Positions 7,706 through 17,078 are shown, numbered from the stretch's first letter. The stretch is 29,857 nucleotides of DNA from Bacteroidales bacterium UBA1197 (GCA_002309995.1 DBYB01000015.1:1-29857); one strand, 5' to 3'. Notes: generated from the sequence alone by a model not told the origin. A program made the numbers and translations.

Positions 7706-9964
7706 CTACTTCACATTGAATTGGACGCTGCGGGAAGCCCCCGTGGCGTCCATTGTTGTAAGCAGGTGCTTGCCGGGGGCCGGGCGTACGAGCAATTCGT
7801 GCTGGCCTCTGGTCGTTCCAAGGAAAGAGTCGTCCAGATGCCAGTACAGTTCGGCTGTGGGATCGCGGTGGGCGGCCCTCAGCACCACTCCCTGCTCGCG
7901 GCCGTCCAGGCCTACCGTAAGCACTACGGTGCCCCCCTGCTGGGGATAGATGATCTCTATGGGGCTGACGGTTTCCGAAGCGGCGTCGAAATCCGGATGC
8001 TTGGGAGGCAAAGGCCTGTAGTCCAGATGGTTCTGCATATAGTACCACTCCATTGCCGGAGGGAGCACGAACCACACCTTCTCCACCATCTTCTCCACCG
8101 GGTAGCAGCTGCCGTTCACCTGCATACGCCCTTCGGCATCGAGGTGCACCACCCTGTGGTAACGGCACTCATCGGGCCTCTGCTCTATGTCCGGCACCCA
8201 CAGGGTATCGCGCTCGGGGCAGATGCGGGAGGCCGGCAGACCGCTGCGGCGGCACACCTCCAGCGGCACCATATCGTCCAGCGGCATGCTGAACCAGCCG
8301 GTGGGCGGCAGCGATGCGAAAACATCGAACATAACGGGCGCGGCCGCGGCGACTCCTGTCATTCCGGCCCTTCCCTCACCGTCGCTGTTGCCCACCCATA
8401 CGCCTACTATGTAGTCGGGTGTGACGCCCACGCTCCAGGCGTCGCGGTTGCCCCAGCTGGTGCCGGTCTTCCACGCCACCTTGCGGCCGGAGCTGAATCC
8501 CTGCCACGACGATTCCTCCTCCGGGCGGCCGGCTTTCGAAAGCGCATCGAAGGTCAGCCACACGGCCGAGCGGGAGAAGGGCGAAACGTCCTCCTCATCC
8601 TCGTCAAGCAGTTTTAGGGCCATATTTCGGTACACCGCCACCAGGTCTTCCAGGGTGATTTCCGCACCGCCGAGGATGAGCGAGAGGCCGTAATGGCCGG
8701 CATCGCGGGTCATCGTAGAGAAGCCGGCATCGCGCAGCAGGTCCAGGAAGCGCGCCGCCCCGTAGCGCTCCAGCATACGCACCGAGGGCACATTGAGCGA
8801 GCGGGAAATGACTTCCGAGGCCGGCACGGCACCGTCGAAACTGCGGGAATAATTATGCGGAGAGAAGTTGTTGTAGTTGTACGGGGTATCCTTGATGAGC
8901 GTGCCTGGGAGGATGAGGCCGTCCTGCAGCATCGCCGCATAGAGCAGCGGCTTGAGGGTGCTGCCGCTGGACCGGGGCGCAGGAATCATATCCACTGACG
9001 CGCCACGGAGCCCGGGCATCAGCCCCATTGCATTGCCGTAATAGGCAAGCACTTCCCCGCTGCGGACGCTCCTCACCAGTATGCCCATATTGTCAACCAG
9101 GTTGCCGTGGTTGACCCGGAACCAGGAGCGGGCGATAGCGTTCACCCTGTCCTGCAGGGCGCCGTCTATGGTGCAGGTGCAGGTCCTGTCGCCGACGGTG
9201 GCACGCATACGCTCCAGCAGGTGGTACGCCCTGTCGGGCATTGGCAGGGGCTTGTCGGGAAGGGGTTCGTCCTTGGCAAGCTCGCACTCCACTTCGTCTA
9301 TCGTGCCGTTTTGGTATAACTTGTCCAGCAGGAAATTGCGCTTCTGCAGCAGGCGCTCGCGGTTGCGGCCGGGATGGATCATCGCCGGGGAATTGGGCAG
9401 CACGGCCAACATTGCGCTCTCGCCCCAGGAGAGGTCGCCGGCAGGCCTGCCGAAATAGCGCCAGGCGGCAGCATCAAGGCCTACTACATTGCCGCCGAAA
9501 GGGGCGTTGGAAGCATACAGGAGCAGGATTTCGTCTTTGCTGCAGCGCATCTCCAGACGGGTTGCCATTACGGCCTCCAGGAGTTTTTCGGGTATCGTTC
9601 GGGGGGCTCCCCGGCGGCTGAGGCGTATCACCTGCATTGTGATGGTACTGGCGCCGCTTACCACCCCTCTGTGCGCCAGGTTCTGCCGCAGGGCCCGCCC
9701 GGCCGACAGGAAATCCACTCCGGGATGCAGGCGGAAGCGCTTGTCCTCGTACGTTATTATGCATTTGGCAAACTTGTCCGGCACCGTGTCGGCGGGCGGG
9801 AAATGCCATTGACAGTCAGCCGAGATACGGGCTCCGAGCAAATCTCCGTTCCTGTCGGTGAGCACGGCGCTGCAGGGCGACGGAAAAAGATTGCGGGGAA
9901 GACACACTGCATATAGTATCAGCAGCGGACTCAGAATCAAAATAATTTTCGTACTTTTGGACAT
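7706..9964 (-). CDS. pbpC: Penicillin-binding protein 1C (bifunctional transglycosylase/transpeptidase)
   Basis: A 752-residue protein, close to the usual PBP1C length. A membrane anchor spans residues about 6-22. The transglycosylase domain has the catalytic Glu73 in YEDKRF and the block GASTITMQ (104-111). The transpeptidase has STLK (nucleophile Ser335, Lys338), SLN (389-391) and KTGTS (499-503). The C-terminal 150 residues correspond to the beta-rich PBP1C C-domain. The protein polymerises and cross-links peptidoglycan on the periplasmic side of the inner membrane. The frame is open to 10168, but the start at 9964 is chosen because it begins with the anchor and has a TATATTTG element directly upstream. 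It is divergent from an alpha-2-macroglobulin gene, a partner linked to pbpC in many Gram-negatives. Confidence 0.92.
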   Translation of the reverse strand: MSKSTKIILILSPLLILYAVCLPRNLFPSPCSAVLTDRNGDLLGARISADCQWHFPPADTVPDKFAKCIITYEDKRFRLHPGVDFLSAGRALRQNLAHRGVVSGASTITMQVIRLSRRGAPRTIPEKLLEAVMATRLEMRCSKDEILLLYASNAPFGGNVVGLDAAAWRYFGRPAGDLSWGESAMLAVLPNSPAMIHPGRNRERLLQKRNFLLDKLYQNGTIDEVECELAKDEPLPDKPLPMPDRAYHLLERMRATVGDRTCTCTIDGALQDRVNAIARSWFRVNHGNLVDNMGILVRSVRSGEVLAYYGNAMGLMPGLRGASVDMIPAPRSSGSTLKPLLYAAMLQDGLILPGTLIKDTPYNYNNFSPHNYSRSFDGAVPASEVISRSLNVPSVRMLERYGAARFLDLLRDAGFSTMTRDAGHYGLSLILGGAEITLEDLVAVYRNMALKLLDEDEEDVSPFSRSAVWLTFDALSKAGRPEEESSWQGFSSGRKVAWKTGTSWGNRDAWSVGVTPDYIVGVWVGNSDGEGRAGMTGVAAAAPVMFDVFASLPPTGWFSMPLDDMVPLEVCRRSGLPASRICPERDTLWVPDIEQRPDECRYHRVVHLDAEGRMQVNGSCYPVEKMVEKVWFVLPPAMEWYYMQNHLDYRPLPPKHPDFDAASETVSPIEIIYPQQGGTVVLTVGLDGREQGVVLRAAHRDPTAELYWHLDDSFLGTTRGQHELLVRPAPGKHLLTTMDATGASRSVQFNVK
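9952..9959 (+). promoter_or_regulatory. -7 promoter element of the alpha-2-macroglobulin gene
   Basis: TACTTTTG matches TAnnTTTG and is 29 bases before the ATG at 9989. It lies inside the first codons of pbpC on the other strand. Confidence 0.6.
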
Positions 9965-9970
9965 CTGAAA

Positions 9971-9978
9971 CAAATATA
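9971..9978 (-). promoter_or_regulatory. -7 promoter element of pbpC
   Basis: The minus strand reads TATATTTG, a perfect match, only 6 bases before the pbpC ATG at 9964. The expected mRNA leader is about 3 bases. The element lies within the leader of the opposing alpha-2-macroglobulin transcript. Confidence 0.65.
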
Positions 9979-9988
9979 ACCAAATAAT

Positions 9989-12900
9989 ATGAGAATCTCC
10001 AAACTTATAGGCGGCGTCATCCTGGCGGGGATGATTGCCATCGGCTGTACCTCCGGCAACGGCAAACCAGCGGCTAAACAGGCGGCCAAAGTGGCTTACG
10101 AAGCCTACGACGGAAGCGAAGAGGCCCTTCCCACTCCGGAAGTCCCCACCATCAGGCTGGTGAGCCATGGCAGCATACTTCCCAGCACCGGCGATATGGA
10201 CCTGCTGTTCAGCTCATACGGCTACGCTCAGGCCCGTTTCCGCGTACGCAAGATTTACACAAGCAACATCCTGCAGTTCATGCAGTTCGATACCTACGAG
10301 GCCCGCTACAACCTCTTCAAGGTAGCCCGCGTCGTGGCAGATACCACCGTGGTGCTCGGGGCCACCGACGCCCCGCACCTGCGAATGGTACGCAACTATG
10401 CCATCAGTATGGACGAACTGGTGAGTCCGGAGCCCGGAGCCATCTATTTCGTGGAGATTCGCGGAATGGAGCCTCTGGAAGAAGAGGACTTCTGGGACAG
10501 CGACGCCTACTTCGGCGACTACGAGACCTACGACGAGCGCTGCACCTTCCTGATTGCCAGCGACCTGGCCCTGATCGCCAAGGACTCCGACAACAAGACC
10601 GAAGTGTTCGCCTGCGACATCCTGAGCGGCAAGCCTCTGGCGGGAGTGCGCATCAAGCTGTACGACTACGTGCTGCAGGAAATCGGCAAGGCCGTAACAG
10701 ATAAGGACGGGCGCGCCAGCTTCCCTGCAGGCAACGGCCACTATGTGATAGCCAACTCCGACAAGGGAGCCGCATACCTCGCTCTCAAGAACGAGAAGTC
10801 GCTCTCTACCAGTAACTTCGACGTGAGCGGCAGCACCCGCGACGGAGGAATGAAGGCATATATCTTCGGAGAGCGCGGCGTATGGCGTCCCGGCGACACG
10901 ATGCACATCTCCGTCATCACTATGGCCGAAGGTGAGGACCTTCCCGCCGGCCACCCCGTCGTGGCAGAACTCCGCAATCCTGACGGGCAGGTGACCTCCA
11001 CCCTTACCGTTCGCAACGACGGCAGCCACATATATCATTTCCCCTTCTCCACCGCCGCCGATGCGCCTACGGGCCGCTGGAGCGTGAGGGTGAAGATTGG
11101 CTCGCAGGAATTCAGCAAGACCCTCCGCATAGAGACGGTCAAGCCCAACAAGCTGGACATCAGGCTCAGCTTTGTCGACCAGCTCCTCGTGCCAAACAGC
11201 AGCTGCATAGGCACCGTGGACGTGAAGTGGCTCTACGGCGCTCCGGGCGCGGGTCTCAAGATCAACGGAGACGTTGAACTGAAGAACGCCGCCACAAGCT
11301 TCAAGGGATATGCGGACTACGATTTCAAGGACGACAGCCGCAACTTCACCTCCCAGGAACTCTATTTCCCCGATATGACCACCGACGGGAACGGCCAGGC
11401 CACCATCAGCACGGCTATGGACCTGCGCGGCCAGGGCGTCCCCGGTATGCTCAGCATAGACTTCATTATGCGCGCCTTCGAACCCTCAGGGGAGTTCAGC
11501 ACCGGCGTTTCTTCGTTCAAAATGTCGCCGTTCGACTGCTATGTGGGCATGAAGGTTGAGCAGGACCGCTCCCCCTGGGGCGAGGAATTCCTGAAGGCGG
11601 GCAAGCAGCACCGCTTCGACATTGTGACGGTTGACCCTTACGGTAATCCCGTATCCGTGTCCGACCTGCACGTGGAGGTGTTCCACCTCGACTGGAGCTG
11701 GTGGTGGGACGCCAGTTCGCAGCTGGCCAACTATATGTCCGGCAGCAGCAGGGAGTGTGTCAAGAACCTGCACGTGCGCACCGGGAACGGAAAGGGCTCC
11801 TTCACCTACGACTGGGCAGACGCTCCCGAGGGCCTGTACTTCGTACGCGTGAGCGACGAGGCCGGCGGCCACGCTACCGCAATGGTCTGCGAAGTATATG
11901 AGAACTACAGCGCTTCCGCCGAAGGCAGCGACGCCGCAACCCTCCTCAGCATCGCTCCGGATGCCGAAAAGTACAAGGTCGGCGACGTCGCCCGTCTGAA
12001 GATTCCTTCATCGAAGGGCAGCCGTGCGCTGGTTTCGCTTGAGAAAGGCGGCCGTATCCTCAGCTCCGACTGGGTTGAGTGCGGCGACGGCGAGACGGAG
12101 ATACGCGTTCCCGTGACGGCAGCGATGCTTCCCAACGTATATGCGTTCGTCACACTGGTGCAGCCTCATTCCTGCAGCCTCAACGACGCACCCCTCCGCC
12201 TGTACGGCGTGTGCAACCTCAACGTGGAAGACGCCTGCTCGCACCTGTACCCGGTCATCGACATCCCTGCGGAGGTCAAGCCGGAGAGCAAACTGGCCTT
12301 CAGCGTGAAGGAGAAGAGCGGCAAGGCGATGAGTTATGTGGTGGCGCTGGTGGACGAGGGCCTGCTGGGCCTCACCGACTTCCGTACGCCCGACGCATGG
12401 AAGGCATTCTACTCCAAGGAGGCCCTCCGCGTCCGCACCTGGGACCTTTACGACGAGGTCATCGGAGCCTACGGAGGCAAGATAGAGCAGCTCTTCGCGA
12501 TAGGCGGTGACGACGAGGCCGCATCCACCGCAATGCGTCCGCAGGGCGCACAGCGCTTCACCCCGGTGGTCAGTTACATCGGCCCCTTCACCCTGAAGGC
12601 TGGCAAGACCGGCAGGCACGAGGTTGATATTCCTCAGTACGTCGGCTCGCTTCGCGCGATGGTCATAGCCACCGACGGTGCCGCTCAGGGCAGTTGCTCC
12701 AGTAACGTTGCCGTTACGCAGCCGGTGATGGTGCAGGCGACGCTGCCGAGGACGCTCAACGTTGGCGAGAGCATCCAGGTTCCCGTGACCGTAATGGCCC
12801 TGAAGGACGGCGTCGGCAAGGTTGACGTTGACATCAAGGTCTCCGGTCCGGTGGAGATTGAAGGCCCGTCGAAGCAGCAGGTCGATATCCAGGCCGCCGG

Positions 12901-14512
12901 CAACCAGCTGTGCTACTTTGCCGTCAAGGTGCAGGACGAGACCGGAATTGCCCGCGTGGGTGTATGCGCCTCCGCCAAGGGCGACAAGTCCTCGCACGAC
13001 ATAGAGATAGATGTGCTCAACCCCAATCCGGAAGTCACCCGCAGCACCACCGCCCTGGTGGGCCCGGGCGAGAGCAAAGAGATTGAGGTTCAGCTCTTTG
13101 GCACCAAGGGAAGCAATACGGCAGGGCTCGAGCTCTCCACCATCCCCGCCATCGACCTTGCTTCACGTATGAAATACCTGGTGCAGTATCCTTACGGATG
13201 CATCGAGCAGACGGTATCTGCAGTATTCCCGCAGCTCTACCTGGACAAGGTGGTGAATATGGACGAGAACGCCCGCAAGAAGAGCCGCATCAACATCGAG
13301 GCGGCAATACGTCGTCTGCCCGGATACCGCCGCAGCGACGGTTCCTTCTCCTACTGGCCGGGCGGCAAGAGCTCTTCCCTCTTCGGCAGCGCCTATGTGC
13401 TGCACTTTATGAAAGAGGCTGAAGATCAGGGATATGCCGTGCCCGTTGAGATGAAGAAGGAACTGATTTACTGGCTCGGCCGTGCGGTCTCCGACAAACA
13501 GGAAGACCTCACCTCCCGCGCATATGGCGTATATGCCCTGGCAGTTGCCGGCAAGCCGCAGCGCAGCGCCATGAACCTCCTGCGCGAGCAGGTGAAGAAG
13601 ATGCCTGACGGCGCAGCGTGGCTGCTTGCAGCCGCCTATGCCGCAGACGGCAAGAAGAACGTGGCCCGCGAGATAGCCGCTCCGCTTTCGTACGACGACA
13701 AGAGCTACGAGGCTTACGGCAGCGCCGACCGCAACCGCGCCGTGGCCCTCAGGACTATGATCCTGACCGGTCAGGACAAGGAGGCGTTCCGCATTGCCGC
13801 CGACATTGCAGGACGACTCAACGACAAGTCTGTCTGGATGAGCACGCAGTCCTGCGCATGGAGCCTCTACTCGGTTTGCGACTATGCGCGCTCCAATGGC
13901 GGCCCCGTACAGGCGTCCTGGAGCGCCGGCGCCTCCTCCGGCAAGGCCTCCGGCGGCAAATGCATCGAATCCGCCGACCTGCCCGTGGCCGCTGATGCCG
14001 AGAGTCTGAAGGTCAAGGTGGAGAACAAGGGTCAGGGCGAACTCTATGCAGTGGCTTCGGTCACCGGCATCCCCCTGGCTTCCGAGGAGAAGGCCGTAAG
14101 CAACGGGCTGAAGATCAGCGTGAAGTATATCGACGACAAGGGCTGGCCGGTGGATGTGAGCACCCTTGAGCGCGGTGCCATCTTCTATTCCGCTGTTACC
14201 GTGAGCAACCCGGGCGGCGCTGCGCTTCGCGACCTTGCCCTCAACCATAAGTTCCCTTCCGGATGGGAGATTCAGAACGAGCGTCTGTATTCGGAGTCTG
14301 TTTCCTATCCTGACGGAATCTCCTACCAGGACATCCGTGACGACAGGGTTTACAGCTTCTTCGACCTCGGCGCCGGCGCGAGCGTGACGGTGAAGACCAA
14401 GCTGGTGGCCACATATCCCGGACGTTTCTACCTGCCTGCAGTGAGCTGCGGAGCAATGTACGACGCTTCCGTGTCGGCACTGGCGCCCGGCAAGTGGGTG
14501 GAAGTGAAGTAG
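9989..14512 (+). CDS. Bacterial alpha-2-macroglobulin family lipoprotein
   Basis: A 1507-residue protein with a lipoprotein signal ending at Cys20 (GMIAIGC). It consists of a long series of beta-rich MG-type domains, including a carboxy-extended AYIFGERGVWRPGDTMH block typical of the family. The thioester motif is intact: YPYGCIEQT, with Cys1071 and Gln1074. An alpha-helical toroid-like segment follows (about 1085-1330), then a C-terminal beta domain. The family traps attacking proteases by covalent capture through the thioester. When linked to PBP1C it is thought to guard the periplasm or assist repair after envelope breach. It is shorter than E. coli YfhM (about 1650 residues). It is followed after one base by a transporter gene, probably in the same transcript. 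Confidence 0.92.
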   Translation: MRISKLIGGVILAGMIAIGCTSGNGKPAAKQAAKVAYEAYDGSEEALPTPEVPTIRLVSHGSILPSTGDMDLLFSSYGYAQARFRVRKIYTSNILQFMQFDTYEARYNLFKVARVVADTTVVLGATDAPHLRMVRNYAISMDELVSPEPGAIYFVEIRGMEPLEEEDFWDSDAYFGDYETYDERCTFLIASDLALIAKDSDNKTEVFACDILSGKPLAGVRIKLYDYVLQEIGKAVTDKDGRASFPAGNGHYVIANSDKGAAYLALKNEKSLSTSNFDVSGSTRDGGMKAYIFGERGVWRPGDTMHISVITMAEGEDLPAGHPVVAELRNPDGQVTSTLTVRNDGSHIYHFPFSTAADAPTGRWSVRVKIGSQEFSKTLRIETVKPNKLDIRLSFVDQLLVPNSSCIGTVDVKWLYGAPGAGLKINGDVELKNAATSFKGYADYDFKDDSRNFTSQELYFPDMTTDGNGQATISTAMDLRGQGVPGMLSIDFIMRAFEPSGEFSTGVSSFKMSPFDCYVGMKVEQDRSPWGEEFLKAGKQHRFDIVTVDPYGNPVSVSDLHVEVFHLDWSWWWDASSQLANYMSGSSRECVKNLHVRTGNGKGSFTYDWADAPEGLYFVRVSDEAGGHATAMVCEVYENYSASAEGSDAATLLSIAPDAEKYKVGDVARLKIPSSKGSRALVSLEKGGRILSSDWVECGDGETEIRVPVTAAMLPNVYAFVTLVQPHSCSLNDAPLRLYGVCNLNVEDACSHLYPVIDIPAEVKPESKLAFSVKEKSGKAMSYVVALVDEGLLGLTDFRTPDAWKAFYSKEALRVRTWDLYDEVIGAYGGKIEQLFAIGGDDEAASTAMRPQGAQRFTPVVSYIGPFTLKAGKTGRHEVDIPQYVGSLRAMVIATDGAAQGSCSSNVAVTQPVMVQATLPRTLNVGESIQVPVTVMALKDGVGKVDVDIKVSGPVEIEGPSKQQVDIQAAGNQLCYFAVKVQDETGIARVGVCASAKGDKSSHDIEIDVLNPNPEVTRSTTALVGPGESKEIEVQLFGTKGSNTAGLELSTIPAIDLASRMKYLVQYPYGCIEQTVSAVFPQLYLDKVVNMDENARKKSRINIEAAIRRLPGYRRSDGSFSYWPGGKSSSLFGSAYVLHFMKEAEDQGYAVPVEMKKELIYWLGRAVSDKQEDLTSRAYGVYALAVAGKPQRSAMNLLREQVKKMPDGAAWLLAAAYAADGKKNVAREIAAPLSYDDKSYEAYGSADRNRAVALRTMILTGQDKEAFRIAADIAGRLNDKSVWMSTQSCAWSLYSVCDYARSNGGPVQASWSAGASSGKASGGKCIESADLPVAADAESLKVKVENKGQGELYAVASVTGIPLASEEKAVSNGLKISVKYIDDKGWPVDVSTLERGAIFYSAVTVSNPGGAALRDLALNHKFPSGWEIQNERLYSESVSYPDGISYQDIRDDRVYSFFDLGAGASVTVKTKLVATYPGRFYLPAVSCGAMYDASVSALAPGKWVEVK

Positions 14513-14513
14513 T

Positions 14514-15392
14514 ATGTGGACTCTGCTGGCAGTCGGTTCATCCTTCCTGCTGGGTCTATACGACGCAGCGAAGAAGCAGGCTCTCAAGAAGAACGGCGTG
14601 ATTGTCGTTCTTCTTGTGGCGACTGCCCTTTCTACGCTTTTCGTTTCGCCGTTCCTGAGGCTGGGGCCTTGGGAGGACCACCTGCGGCTGGCTTTCAAGG
14701 CTTTGCTGGTTACGGCTTCGTGGATCTCGGGTATGGTCGGACTCAAGTTGCTGCCGCTCACTACGGTGAGTATGCTCAAGGGGTCGAGGCCGTTGTTCGT
14801 GGTGCTGTTTTCCATCGTGCTGTACGGCGAGGTGCTGAGCTGGATGCAGTGGGCCGGAGTGCTCATAGTGCTTGCGGCGCTGTATATGCTTGGGCGCACG
14901 AGCCGGGGCGATGCGCCGGCGGAGGTGCGCAAGTCGGGGTTCATCTGGATGGGAATATCGATTCTCACCGGCGTGGCCAGCGCCCTGTATGACAAGCACA
15001 TCATGCACGGAATGGAACCCTTGTTCGTCCAGAGCTGGACCAACCTTTATATTACCATATTGCTGGGGCTGGCGCTTCTAGTCTGGCGGCCACGGGCGGC
15101 CACGGCCCATCAGGGGACTCCCTTCCAGGCAGAACGCCACGACGAAATAGTGTTTCAGTGGGACTGGTGGCTGGTGGTTGTGGCGGTGCTGATTACGGGG
15201 GCGGATGCGCTGTACTTTTTTGCGCTGAAGCAGCCGGACGCGCTGCTGAGCGTGGTGTCCGTGATACGGCGGGCGGCGGTGATAATTACGTTCCTTTGCG
15301 GGGCGGTGTTCTTCAAGGAGGGTAACCTGAAGGCGAAGGGATTGAACCTGGCAGTGATGGCGGCCGGAGTGGTGCTGCTCCTGCTTGGATAA
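14514..15392 (+). CDS. EamA/DMT-family membrane transporter
   Basis: A 292-residue, very hydrophobic protein with about ten predicted transmembrane segments arranged as two five-helix halves, the hallmark of drug/metabolite transporters of the EamA group. The first half contains the PLTTVSMLKGSRPLFVVLFS block and the second the parallel QPDALLSVVSVIRRAAVIITF block. The substrate cannot be read from the sequence. The ATG is one base after the alpha-2-macroglobulin stop, so it is probably translated from the same mRNA. A functional link to protease defence is not obvious. It is followed by a new promoter for the deaminase gene. Confidence 0.85.
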   Translation: MWTLLAVGSSFLLGLYDAAKKQALKKNGVIVVLLVATALSTLFVSPFLRLGPWEDHLRLAFKALLVTASWISGMVGLKLLPLTTVSMLKGSRPLFVVLFSIVLYGEVLSWMQWAGVLIVLAALYMLGRTSRGDAPAEVRKSGFIWMGISILTGVASALYDKHIMHGMEPLFVQSWTNLYITILLGLALLVWRPRAATAHQGTPFQAERHDEIVFQWDWWLVVVAVLITGADALYFFALKQPDALLSVVSVIRRAAVIITFLCGAVFFKEGNLKAKGLNLAVMAAGVVLLLLG

Positions 15393-15404
15393 ACCGAAAA
15401 TAGT

Positions 15405-15412
15405 TATATTTG
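15405..15412 (+). promoter_or_regulatory. -7 promoter element of the deaminase/prenyl synthase unit
   Basis: TATATTTG is a perfect match, 21 bases before the ATG at 15434. A TTG at 15385-15387, 17 bases upstream, is a possible -33 element. Confidence 0.7.
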
Positions 15413-15433
15413 CATAGTTAGTCAGACTGAGAT

Positions 15434-15892
15434 ATGAACAGATATATGGAACTTGCCATACGCGAAGCGCGTGAAGGCATTGAGAATGGCCACGGAGGGC
15501 CTTTCGGAACTATTATAGTTAAGGACGGTGAGATTGTCGGGCGCGGCCACAACTGCGTGCTGCGCGACAACGACGCCACCTGCCACGGCGAGGTTGCGGC
15601 CATACGCGACGCCGGGCGCCGCCTTGGCACCTTCGACCTCAGCGGCTGCGAGCTCTACACAACGGGCGAGCCCTGCCACATGTGCCTCTGCGCTTGTATG
15701 TGGGCCAATATCAGCAAGATATACTACGGTTGCAACATAGAAGACAACGGTATGATAGGCTTCCGCGACGACAAGTTCGACCGCATCTTCGGCGGCCGCG
15801 ACAAGCTGGAAGGCTATATGACCGAGGTTGACCGCGAGGCCTGCCTTGAACTGTTCCGCGATTACCTTGCCCTCAACCCTCAGAAGTATTAG
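15434..15892 (+). CDS. Nucleoside/guanine deaminase (CMP/dCMP deaminase fold)
   Basis: A 152-residue cytoplasmic zinc enzyme. The two zinc motifs of the cytidine deaminase superfamily are present: HGE (His51, Glu53) and PCHMC (Cys81, Cys84). The sequence resembles the guanine deaminase/nucleoside deaminase branch, with GGPFGTIIVKDGEIVG at the N-terminus and MIGFRDDKFDRIFGG near the C-terminus. The usual HAE is HGE here. The likely reaction is hydrolytic removal of an amino group from guanine or a related purine or pyrimidine. A tRNA adenosine deaminase (TadA) is less likely given the C-terminal region. It is followed after three bases by a polyprenyl synthase gene, a link that is probably organisational only. 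Confidence 0.85.
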   Translation: MNRYMELAIREAREGIENGHGGPFGTIIVKDGEIVGRGHNCVLRDNDATCHGEVAAIRDAGRRLGTFDLSGCELYTTGEPCHMCLCACMWANISKIYYGCNIEDNGMIGFRDDKFDRIFGGRDKLEGYMTEVDREACLELFRDYLALNPQKY

Positions 15893-15895
15893 CAG

Positions 15896-16867
15896 ATGAC
15901 TGATGCACAGCTGATATCCTCTGAGGTGGAGAGGCTCTTCGCTTCGGTGGAGTTCACCTCTGAGCCTGCCGGCCTGTACGACCCTCTACGCTATATGATA
16001 GGCATTGGCGGCAAGCGCCTGCGCCCCACCCTCTGCCTCACGGCCTGCGGCCTGTTCTGCGAACAGCTGCCGCCGGAGGTGTTCGACTGCGCGGCCGCGC
16101 TGGAGGTTTTCCATACCTTCACCCTGATTCACGACGATATTATGGACCGCTCGCCCCTGCGACGCGGCGTGCCTACCGTGTGGAAGAAGTGGAACGAGGA
16201 TACAGCCATACTGAGCGGTGACGTGATGCTCATCGACGCTTACAAGCGCATCGTCAAGGCTCCTTCTTTCTGCCGCGATGCGGTTGTGGAGTTGTTCTCC
16301 AAAACAGCCGCCGAGGTGTGCGAAGGCCAGCAGTTCGATATGGAGTTCGAGAGCCGGACGGATGTGAGTATGCCCGAATATGAGCAAATGATAGGGCTAA
16401 AGACCGCCGTGCTCATTGCCTGCAGCGCCAAGGTCGGCGCTATGGTGGCAGGCGCCGGCGCGGAAGAGTGCGAAACTCTGTACCGCTATGGTTATCAGCT
16501 CGGAATGGCCTTCCAGGTGGCAGACGACTACCTCGATGCCTACGGCGACGAGAAGGTCTTCGGCAAGCCCATCGGCGGCGACATCATCAACGAAAAGAAG
16601 AGCTGGCTTACCATTCGCGCCCTTCAGAAGACCGACGATCCGGCCGCTTTCCTGGAGGCTTTCTGCCGCGAGCCCGCAACGCCCGAGGAGCGCCGCGCCA
16701 AGATTGCCGAGGTCAAGCGCCTGTACGACGAACTCGGTGTGGCCGACGACGCCCGCGCCGAAATCCGCCGCTACTCCGCCCTCGCCCTCGAAGCCGTCTC
16801 CGCACTCCCCATCGACACCACCCCCCTCTCCGACTTCTCCGAAAAACTCATCGGCCGCGCGAAATAG
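15896..16867 (+). CDS. Polyprenyl (farnesyl/geranylgeranyl-type) diphosphate synthase
   Basis: A 323-residue all-helical prenyltransferase. It has GGKRLRP (38-44), the first aspartate-rich motif DDIMD (Asp80, Asp81, Asp84) followed by RRG, and the second motif DDYLD (Asp210, Asp211, Asp214) with GDIINEKKSWL after it. These bind Mg2+ and the allylic diphosphate, and the enzyme condenses isopentenyl diphosphate units. A Phe five residues before the first motif (Phe75) hints at a short product such as farnesyl diphosphate, but product length cannot be fixed by eye. The ATG is 3 bases after the deaminase stop. A weak GC hairpin with a T-run follows the gene. Confidence 0.88.
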   Translation: MTDAQLISSEVERLFASVEFTSEPAGLYDPLRYMIGIGGKRLRPTLCLTACGLFCEQLPPEVFDCAAALEVFHTFTLIHDDIMDRSPLRRGVPTVWKKWNEDTAILSGDVMLIDAYKRIVKAPSFCRDAVVELFSKTAAEVCEGQQFDMEFESRTDVSMPEYEQMIGLKTAVLIACSAKVGAMVAGAGAEECETLYRYGYQLGMAFQVADDYLDAYGDEKVFGKPIGGDIINEKKSWLTIRALQKTDDPAAFLEAFCREPATPEERRAKIAEVKRLYDELGVADDARAEIRRYSALALEAVSALPIDTTPLSDFSEKLIGRAK

Positions 16868-16884
16868 CCCCCGCGCTCCAGCCT

Positions 16885-16909
16885 GGCGGTTTCCCACCCG
16901 CCCGTTTTT
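16885..16909 (+). terminator. Weak candidate terminator after the prenyl synthase gene
   Basis: GGCGG (16885-16889) pairs with CCGCC (16898-16902) across an 8-base loop. CG and five T follow. The stem is only five pairs, so efficiency is doubtful. It lies 18 bases after the stop codon. Confidence 0.4.
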
Positions 16910-16925
16910 CGAATGAACGTTCCTT

Positions 16926-17018
16926 ACCGTGGCCGAGGGTCCATTCGCGGGACCATCAGTATCAAAAACACCCCATTATCGTAGCCGACCATCCATCCTC
17001 TGGACCCTCAGCCACGGT
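16926..17018 (+). repeat. Mosaic palindromic repeat R1, copy A (two hairpins, REP/BIME-like)
   Basis: A 93-base element. The outer arms ACCGTGGCCGAGGGTCCA (16926-16943) and TGGACCCTCAGCCACGGT (17001-17018) are inverted repeats with 17 of 18 matches. Inside are two small hairpins, 16933-16959 and 16985-17011, separated by a 25-base linker containing TCAAAAACACCCCATTA. A second copy of the same length and order lies at 28464-28556. It falls in the 405-base non-coding stretch 16868-17272, which otherwise holds a weak terminator, the R2 repeat and a promoter. Confidence 0.85.
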
Positions 17019-17030
17019 CCGTGTGTTTTC

Positions 17031-17078
17031 GTTAATCTTTTGGTTTCCAGCAACAACTGTATCTCCTATGCGTCAAAA
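17031..17078 (+). repeat. Repeat R2, copy 1 (left flank of the AT-rich lipoprotein gene)
   Basis: A 48-base segment beginning GTTAATCTTTTGG and ending CCTATGCGTCAAAA. It is repeated in the same orientation at 17825-17872 with two mismatches. Here the right arm of the hairpin present in copy 2 is missing. It starts 12 bases after the R1 element. Confidence 0.88.

Noticed and set aside
7691..7711. Inverted repeat AAGTAGC/GCTACTT at the convergent stops as a bidirectional terminator
   Set aside because: The symmetry arises because both genes end in AAG-TAG. The stem is seven pairs, is not GC-rich and has no T-run, so it is probably coincidence.
9965..10168. N-terminal extension of PBP1C to 10168
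   Set aside because: It would overlap the alpha-2-macroglobulin gene and bury the membrane anchor. The start at 9964 follows a perfect -7 element.
13163..15043. 626-codon open frame on the minus strand
   Set aside because: It lies opposite the well-supported alpha-2-macroglobulin and EamA genes, spans both, and has His/Arg/Ala-rich composition without any motif.
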